Part shown: piece by piece, positions 59,470-64,000 of the stretch
How positions within the stretch are numbered: position 1 is the stretch's first letter
Layout: each line of letters starts with the position of its first letter
NCBI GenBank assembly: GCA_039809865.1
Contig: JBDHVW010000012.1
Coordinates: 66,943 to 130,942 of the forward strand
Origin: QWHO01 sp039809865
Lineage (GTDB): Bacteria; Vulcanimicrobiota; Xenobia; Xenobiales; QWHO01
Direction of reading: 5' to 3'
DNA length: 64,000 nt
Translations under genes and position numbers: made by a program
The notes under the pieces: generated by a model
Told to the model about the DNA's origin: nothing
Database searches by the model: none
Seen by the model: only the letters and a program-made list of their open reading frames with translations

Positions 59470-60801
59470 TTAGAAATCGAAGTACATCCGGCCACCCGGC
59501 CGCGCCACTACGAGAGTGTAGTTATCCAGATAGCGTTTGGCAACCTGCTGGATCTCGGCGGGCGTGACCGATTCCACGTTCTTGATGAAGTTGACGTCGA
59601 ACTCGTAGCCCACCCCGATGACCTCGGCGATGGCGAGGTTGTACGCGCGACCGGTATTGGTCTCGCGCTCGAGCAGGTAGTTGCCGATCAGCTTGCGGCG
59701 GCTGTCGTCGAGCTCGGCGTTGCCCACGCCGTGCTCCTTGAGGCGCTGGATCTCCTTGAAGATCTGGTTGCGAGCCGCACCCACCTGGTTGGGCTTGGTG
59801 ATGGTGTAGGTCAGCATGTGCGAGGGACCGAGCAGGGTCGGGTAAACGGCGCCCAGCTCGTAAGCCAGTCCGCGCTTCTCGCGAATCTCGGTGAACAGCC
59901 GGCTGGAAAGGCCGTCGCCCATGAGAGCGTGGATGAGCTTCATGGCCACGTAGTCGCGCGAGCTGACATTGGGGGCCGGGTAGCCCAGGAAAACCCAGGC
60001 GATGCTGGAGTTGGCCGACAGAAAGATCTCTTTCTCGGAAGCCTTGGGCTCCCAGGCGATATCCAGCGAACGGGACTCCACCGACTTGATCGCGCTGAAG
60101 TCTTTCTTGGCCTGGTCCATCACGTCGGACCGGTTGACACGTCCGCTCACGCTCAGCACCATCCGGTTGGACGCGAAGTGCTCCTTGAAGAACTGCGTCA
60201 CCTGAGCGGCGTCGAGCCGGTTGACCGTGGCCTCGGTGCCGTGCTGGTTATTCTTGTAAGGATGATAGCGATAGAAATTCTGGCAGAAGATGTCGTAGAG
60301 CTGTGTGAACGCGCCTTGATCGCCACGCAGGTCGCCCAGGATCTCGTCTTTGGCCTTGGTGACCTCCTCGTTCGAAAACTCGGGCTGCTCCAACGCCCTG
60401 GCGATGCGCTCGAGCAGGCGAGGGAACTCCTTGCTGGTGGTCACCAGGCTGATGCGAGCGTAGTCCGGCTCGCCCGACGTCTTGAGCACGCTGCCCGTGA
60501 CCTCCACGACATCCTCGCCACTCTTGTCCTTGGTCATCCGCTCCTGCAGGATGTTCAGGATCAGATGCGTGATGCCGCTGTTCTGGTTGGTCTCGTCGGT
60601 GAGACCGACGCGAATGAGTAGCTCCACGGCCACGATATCGTCCGACGGCGACTCGCTGACGAGCACCACCAGCCCATTGGGCAGCACCGCCCTCCCCACG
60701 GGGCTCTTGCGGGCAGCCGAAATGCTGGGCAGCCCGGGATCGGCCTGCCCCGCCGGCGTCAGAAGCAGCGCCAGAAGAAGGAACGCGACAAGCTTTCTCA
60801 T
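59470..60801 (-). CDS. M16 peptidase-like protein without the zinc motif
   Basis: A 443-residue exported protein from ATG 60801, overlapping the upstream M16 gene's stop as ATGA. It has a signal peptide (RKLVAFLLLALLLTPAGQA). It has the M16 fold (LPNGLVVLVSESPSDDIVAVELLIRVG), but the HxxEH zinc motif is replaced by GITHLILNILQE, so it should not cut peptides on its own. The C-terminal half keeps the R/Y pair region GDGLSSRLFTEIREKRGLAY. Its partner upstream has the complementary set, so the two likely form a heterodimer like MPP or bacterial PqqL/PqqF-type pairs. Confidence 0.9.
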   Translation of the reverse strand: MRKLVAFLLLALLLTPAGQADPGLPSISAARKSPVGRAVLPNGLVVLVSESPSDDIVAVELLIRVGLTDETNQNSGITHLILNILQERMTKDKSGEDVVEVTGSVLKTSGEPDYARISLVTTSKEFPRLLERIARALEQPEFSNEEVTKAKDEILGDLRGDQGAFTQLYDIFCQNFYRYHPYKNNQHGTEATVNRLDAAQVTQFFKEHFASNRMVLSVSGRVNRSDVMDQAKKDFSAIKSVESRSLDIAWEPKASEKEIFLSANSSIAWVFLGYPAPNVSSRDYVAMKLIHALMGDGLSSRLFTEIREKRGLAYELGAVYPTLLGPSHMLTYTITKPNQVGAARNQIFKEIQRLKEHGVGNAELDDSRRKLIGNYLLERETNTGRAYNLAIAEVIGVGYEFDVNFIKNVESVTPAEIQQVAKRYLDNYTLVVARPGGRMYFDF

Positions 60802-62162
60802 TCCTGCTGGCCGTCTTCCCTGGGAGCCTCTTCCTTCTTGCCGGGGTCGGGCGGCGGGCCGGATCCCGGCCGCGCGATCACGCTGTAGAAACCGGGCGTG
60901 AAATACTTGTTGGCCGCCGCCATCACGCCTTTCTTGTCGACCTTGTTGACCTCTTTGAGATATTGCACCGCAAAGTCCATCTTGTCGATGGCCTCGTAGA
61001 AGCCCAGGCTGTCGGCCTTGCCCGAGTTGGTCTCGTTGCCGAACGTGTAGGTATTGGTGAGCAGGATCTTGGCGCGCTTGAGCTCGGCCTCGGTGAAGTC
61101 GCCCCTGCGCAGGCGGTCGATGGTCGCAAGCATGGCCTCCTTCATCCTGGTCTCGTTGGGCCCGTCGCCCACGGCCACGCCGATGATCAGACCCGGTTCG
61201 CGCTGGGTGAGGAAGTCAACGCTGACCGAGTCAGCGATCTTCTTGTCCACCATCGCTTTGCTCAACATGGAGCCCTGCCCCATGCCGAGCAAGAACGTCA
61301 TGACATCGGTCTGATAGATGTCCGGGCGCTGTTTCACCGAGGGGCCGCGGAAAGCCAGCAGCACGTAAGCCTTGTTGAGCGAGTTGTTCTGGACCTCGCT
61401 GACCTCTTTCTCAGGCCAGGCCGGCAGCACGAAGGCCGGGTCGCCCTCGTCCTTGCCGGTGAAGTCGCCGAAAAGACGCTTGATCTGGGGCATCAGCTGA
61501 TCGGCATCGACATCGCCGACAATCACCAGGCTGGTGCGGGTAGGCACATAGAACTTGCTCTTGAAGGCCACGAAGTCGGTGCGGTTGTACTTCTTGAGGT
61601 TCTCCTCGGGCCCGATGACCGAGCGCTCGTAGGGATGGCCGACGAAAGCCAGGTGAAACAGCTTCTCGTAGAGCAGCCGCGTGGGGCTGGCCTGGCCGAT
61701 GCGGTATTCCTCCAGCACGGCTTCGCGCTCGAGATCGGCGCCTTCGTTCTTCAACTCGGCGTTCTTGAGCGCGTCGGCCAGCAGCTCGAGACCCTGCACG
61801 CTGTAGTCGGCGGGCAGGTTGATGTAGAAGTGGGTGAAATCGCGGCCGGTGTTGGCGTTGGTGGTGCCGCCCAGCGCCTCGATGGCTCGTTTGAACTGCC
61901 AACCGGTGCGTGTGGGCGTGCCGCGGAAGAACATGTGCTCATAAAAGTGCGAGAGCCCGTTGGTCTGGGGCGTCTCGTAGAGACCCCCGGCCCGCACGAA
62001 GACGTTCAGCGAGACCGTCGGCGAGCCGTGGGCCTCCTGGATGATGACGGACATCCCGTTGGGCAGGACCTCACGGGTGACGCCTTCGAGCGCAAAGACG
62101 GGCAGAGCCACCAAGAATAAGACGAGAACCACTCGAATCGAGCGGGAGCGTAGCCAGTGCAT
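60798..62162 (-). CDS. Active M16 zinc peptidase
   Basis: A 454-residue exported protease from ATG 62162, where a good signal peptide begins (MHWLRSRSIRVVLVLFLVA..ALPVFA); GAGGAAGG lies 11 bases upstream. A longer frame from ATG 62204 adds 14 residues before it. The zinc site is intact: HFYEH in NGLSHFYEHMFFRGT, with the downstream glutamate in LEREAVLEEY. The C-terminal domain has the M16 fold but lacks a clear R/Y pair. It probably cleaves short or unfolded polypeptides outside the cytoplasm with the inactive partner encoded next. Confidence 0.92.
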   Translation of the reverse strand: MHWLRSRSIRVVLVLFLVALPVFALEGVTREVLPNGMSVIIQEAHGSPTVSLNVFVRAGGLYETPQTNGLSHFYEHMFFRGTPTRTGWQFKRAIEALGGTTNANTGRDFTHFYINLPADYSVQGLELLADALKNAELKNEGADLEREAVLEEYRIGQASPTRLLYEKLFHLAFVGHPYERSVIGPEENLKKYNRTDFVAFKSKFYVPTRTSLVIVGDVDADQLMPQIKRLFGDFTGKDEGDPAFVLPAWPEKEVSEVQNNSLNKAYVLLAFRGPSVKQRPDIYQTDVMTFLLGMGQGSMLSKAMVDKKIADSVSVDFLTQREPGLIIGVAVGDGPNETRMKEAMLATIDRLRRGDFTEAELKRAKILLTNTYTFGNETNSGKADSLGFYEAIDKMDFAVQYLKEVNKVDKKGVMAAANKYFTPGFYSVIARPGSGPPPDPGKKEEAPREDGQQE

Positions 62163-62373
62163 CGTTTGAAAAACCTTCCTCGAGGAGAGAGACGCCTCGC
62201 GCATGGGATAAGTTCCCTGACTTTCGGAGGCCCTCCGATGGGGGGAATTCGCCTCGGGGAGGTCTGGGCCTGCTTGCGCGTGGTTGGGGCAGGGGGTCGG
62301 GGGACCTTTAAGGGTCGATAGTCGACACTGGTCTCGACGAAGTCAAACCCAAGAGGCTCTGGCGACCTCTTCT

Positions 62374-62404
62374 ACTGTTGACTGTAGACTGTCGACTGTC
62401 GACT
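62374..62404 (+). repeat. ACTGTTGACTGTAGACTGTCGACT microrepeat
   Basis: Three imperfect units of the ACTGTCGACT type, in the same orientation as the run at 59429, lie in the 266-base gap upstream of the active M16 gene. The remainder of that gap, from 62163 to 62373, shows no gene and no clear promoter; it has a further GGTCGATAGTCGACACTGGTCTCGACG run near 62313-62339. Confidence 0.6.
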
Positions 62405-62428
62405 CCCCTTCGTCGACCCGCCAAGCAG

Positions 62429-64000
62429 CTAGCCCCGCATGCGCAGGGGCACTCCGCCTACCACCAGTTTCTCGCCGTGACGGCCCAGGCTTTCGCCCGC
62501 GAAGCCCGAGTCTTGCAACCGGGCCAGGGCGATCGCGGCGGTCTTCTCCGGAAGGGTGCCGGTCACGCGGAGCTGGCCCATGTGAGCCACGCCGCTCTGG
62601 TACAGCTCCGAAAAGGGCATGTCGGCGCGCAGAGCGCCCGATTTCTGCAACTCGTCCAGTTTCAGGCGAAACTCCTTCAGTCCCTGAGCGCGGCCCGTCA
62701 GGTAACGCGATTGGCGCATCTCGGCCACGGTGACCGCGTCATACTGCGAGTCCAGAATGGACGCTGCCCGCGCCAACAGCTGCTGAGGCTCGACCTCGCG
62801 GCACTGCTTGAACGCATCCGCCCAGACCTCGGTGCGGTCGCCGTAGCCCTGCTCGAGCAGCTCGAAGAATACCTTTCTGACCCACGACTCCGACTGCGAA
62901 GCGCCGCGCACGCACTGCCCGAAGGTCGTGCCCAGGCGCGCCGTCGTCTCGGCCAGCCCCTCGCGTTCCCAGGCAGCCTCCTCCACCAGTCGCACCTGCC
63001 GGGCATCCAGCCCCAGGGCCGGCAGCGCCTTGCGCAGATCGCCGTCCGCCCCTTTGGCGGCGCGCGCCCCGCGAATGGAGACGTGGTCCGAGCTCCACGA
63101 TTGGCCCAACCGCGCGGCCCCCACCCAGCCCTCGTATTCGCGAGCGACCGTAGCCACGTGCCCCTCGGCCCACATCCCCAGGCCCTGGCGGGTCTGCTCC
63201 AGCTCGGTCAGCTGGCCCGTCAGGAAGAGGCTCTTCTCAAAGCGATCCAGGTCCGACCCGTGCGGCAGCGAGCCCAGCACCTGGGGCAGATGCTCGTCGC
63301 CCTGCCGCCGCCGCCACTCCTCGCCCACCGCGATCACGTCCTCGGGCTTCCCGGCCAGCCACAGATGGCTCTCCATCGCCTGGATCCCGGCCTTGGGCCC
63401 GAAGGCCTTCTCGAAGGTCTTCCAGTCCCCCTCGAGCCGTTTCAGCGTGCTCTTGAGCGTGTCGCCCGGGAGGACGTGCAGATTTACCTTGTAGCAAAGC
63501 CGGCTGAAGCACTCCCTGGGAATCTTGGCGCGCGTGAGCTGGTCGATGACGCGGGACAGCACCTTGTCGACCGGCGCGCCCGGGTCGAGCTGGCGCCAGG
63601 TCGGCAGCGCACCGGCCACGTAGGTCAGCAGGAAGTGCTCTCCGGTCGGGTCTTTGGTGTGAGGCCAGAGCTTGCCGGACAGGTCGAGGAAGCGCCGCAC
63701 GCCTTCCACCGGACTCTCGCCCGGCTCCACCAGCGTCTCGCTGGCCCACTTCAAGACGTTCCCGCTCGGGATGTGCAGGCGATTGTGGCCCTGGTAGCGA
63801 TCCTGGCTGGCCTGAACCAGCGAGAACGCCCGGCCGGCGTCCGCCTCGTTCAGAAAGCCTGCCAGGTCGATGCGCAGGCGGGTATGGGCGCCCCAAAACC
63901 TGCCTTTATCGCCGACGATCTGACCCTGGACGTGCTCGCGCCTCTCCTCGGGCAGCTTCTCGACGGCCCGCACGACATCCAGGGCGTGGGTCGGGCTTTT
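62429..64000 (-). CDS. Large alpha-helical protein, N-terminus beyond the window (C-terminal tag)
   Basis: The window holds the last 523 codons; the frame is open to the edge, and a GTG at 63973 is not needed as the start. The protein is helical, with repeated Leu/Arg/Glu-rich units and two Cys-containing segments (RLCYKVNLHVLPGDTLKSTL, FGQCVRGASQSESW). It ends EKLVVGGVPLRMRG, matching the C-termini of the proteins at 6065 and 20687. As with those, no signal peptide or membrane segment is seen in the part available. It may belong to the same set of large scaffold-like proteins. Function unknown. Confidence 0.75.
   Translation of the reverse strand, partial: KSPTHALDVVRAVEKLPEERREHVQGQIVGDKGRFWGAHTRLRIDLAGFLNEADAGRAFSLVQASQDRYQGHNRLHIPSGNVLKWASETLVEPGESPVEGVRRFLDLSGKLWPHTKDPTGEHFLLTYVAGALPTWRQLDPGAPVDKVLSRVIDQLTRAKIPRECFSRLCYKVNLHVLPGDTLKSTLKRLEGDWKTFEKAFGPKAGIQAMESHLWLAGKPEDVIAVGEEWRRRQGDEHLPQVLGSLPHGSDLDRFEKSLFLTGQLTELEQTRQGLGMWAEGHVATVAREYEGWVGAARLGQSWSSDHVSIRGARAAKGADGDLRKALPALGLDARQVRLVEEAAWEREGLAETTARLGTTFGQCVRGASQSESWVRKVFFELLEQGYGDRTEVWADAFKQCREVEPQQLLARAASILDSQYDAVTVAEMRQSRYLTGRAQGLKEFRLKLDELQKSGALRADMPFSELYQSGVAHMGQLRVTGTLPEKTAAIALARLQDSGFAGESLGRHGEKLVVGGVPLRMRG

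Noticed and set aside
1..64000. CRISPR array
   Set aside because: No regularly spaced direct repeats with unique spacers were found; the only arrays are short intergenic microrepeats and the coiled-coil repeat.
1..64000. Insertion sequences or prophage
   Set aside because: No transposase, integrase or phage structural motif is visible, and no flanking inverted repeats were seen.

Overview
The window is a compact, high-G+C bacterial chromosome segment of about 50 protein genes. I see no tRNA, rRNA, insertion sequence, phage or CRISPR array. Many co-directional neighbours overlap by exactly four bases (ATGA, GTGA or TTGA), and GTG and TTG starts are common. The block cmk - radical-SAM/PDZ (DUF512) - der - plsY resembles the order seen in Firmicutes and other Terrabacteria. 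The many large unrecognised proteins and the type IV pilus retraction ATPases would suit an uncultured Terrabacteria-side phylum (for example Eremiobacterota/Vulcanimicrobiota or Armatimonadota). That placement is an inference; AceK and CarF homologues are better known from Proteobacteria and myxobacteria.

Layout, left to right. 0-4.4 kb: a TPR protein and partner, a tandem pair of diverged paralogues, a decayed M23 peptidase gene and a glycine-rich small protein. 4.5-13 kb: an FAD oxidoreductase, a very large helical protein, two membrane proteins, an HExxH metallopeptidase, a Gly/Asn/aromatic-rich protein and a three-gene zinc-ribbon/helical cluster. 13-22.8 kb: a Kup potassium transporter, a LysM-like protein with a 647-residue partner, a lytic transglycosylase, two PH-like membrane proteins and a second large helical protein. 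22.9-31.2 kb: a methyl-group operon (sarcosine-oxidase-like, betaine-homocysteine methyltransferase, Tat-lipoprotein flavin oxidase), then a subtilase, a quinoprotein-like lipoprotein and small membrane proteins.

31.3-36 kb: a long coiled-coil protein whose 3' end is tandemly triplicated, followed by a repeat-rich gene-poor stretch. 36-47.2 kb: a CarF/PEDS1-type plasmalogen desaturase, a YjbR protein, two TPM proteins, a HEAT lipoprotein, a GGDEF-EAL protein coupled to a SET protein, an APC permease, a DUF2695 protein and AceK. 47.3-55.3 kb: three PilT-family ATPases in two blocks, a YiiX-like papain-fold protein, and gatA/gatC. 55.3-64 kb: plsY, der, DUF512, cmk, an inactive/active M16 protease pair and the C-terminal part of a third large helical protein.

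The main non-obvious patterns are these. Three large helical proteins end in the same short tag (VxVGGxxLRxR-like). Four exported or large proteins share a D-x-[VF]-x-L motif 26-43 residues from the N-terminus. Four of eleven convergent gene pairs end on one shared CTAG, each strand using TAG as stop. A zinc-ribbon gene cluster carries a helical domain that appears three times. Functions of the large unrecognised proteins are not claimed.
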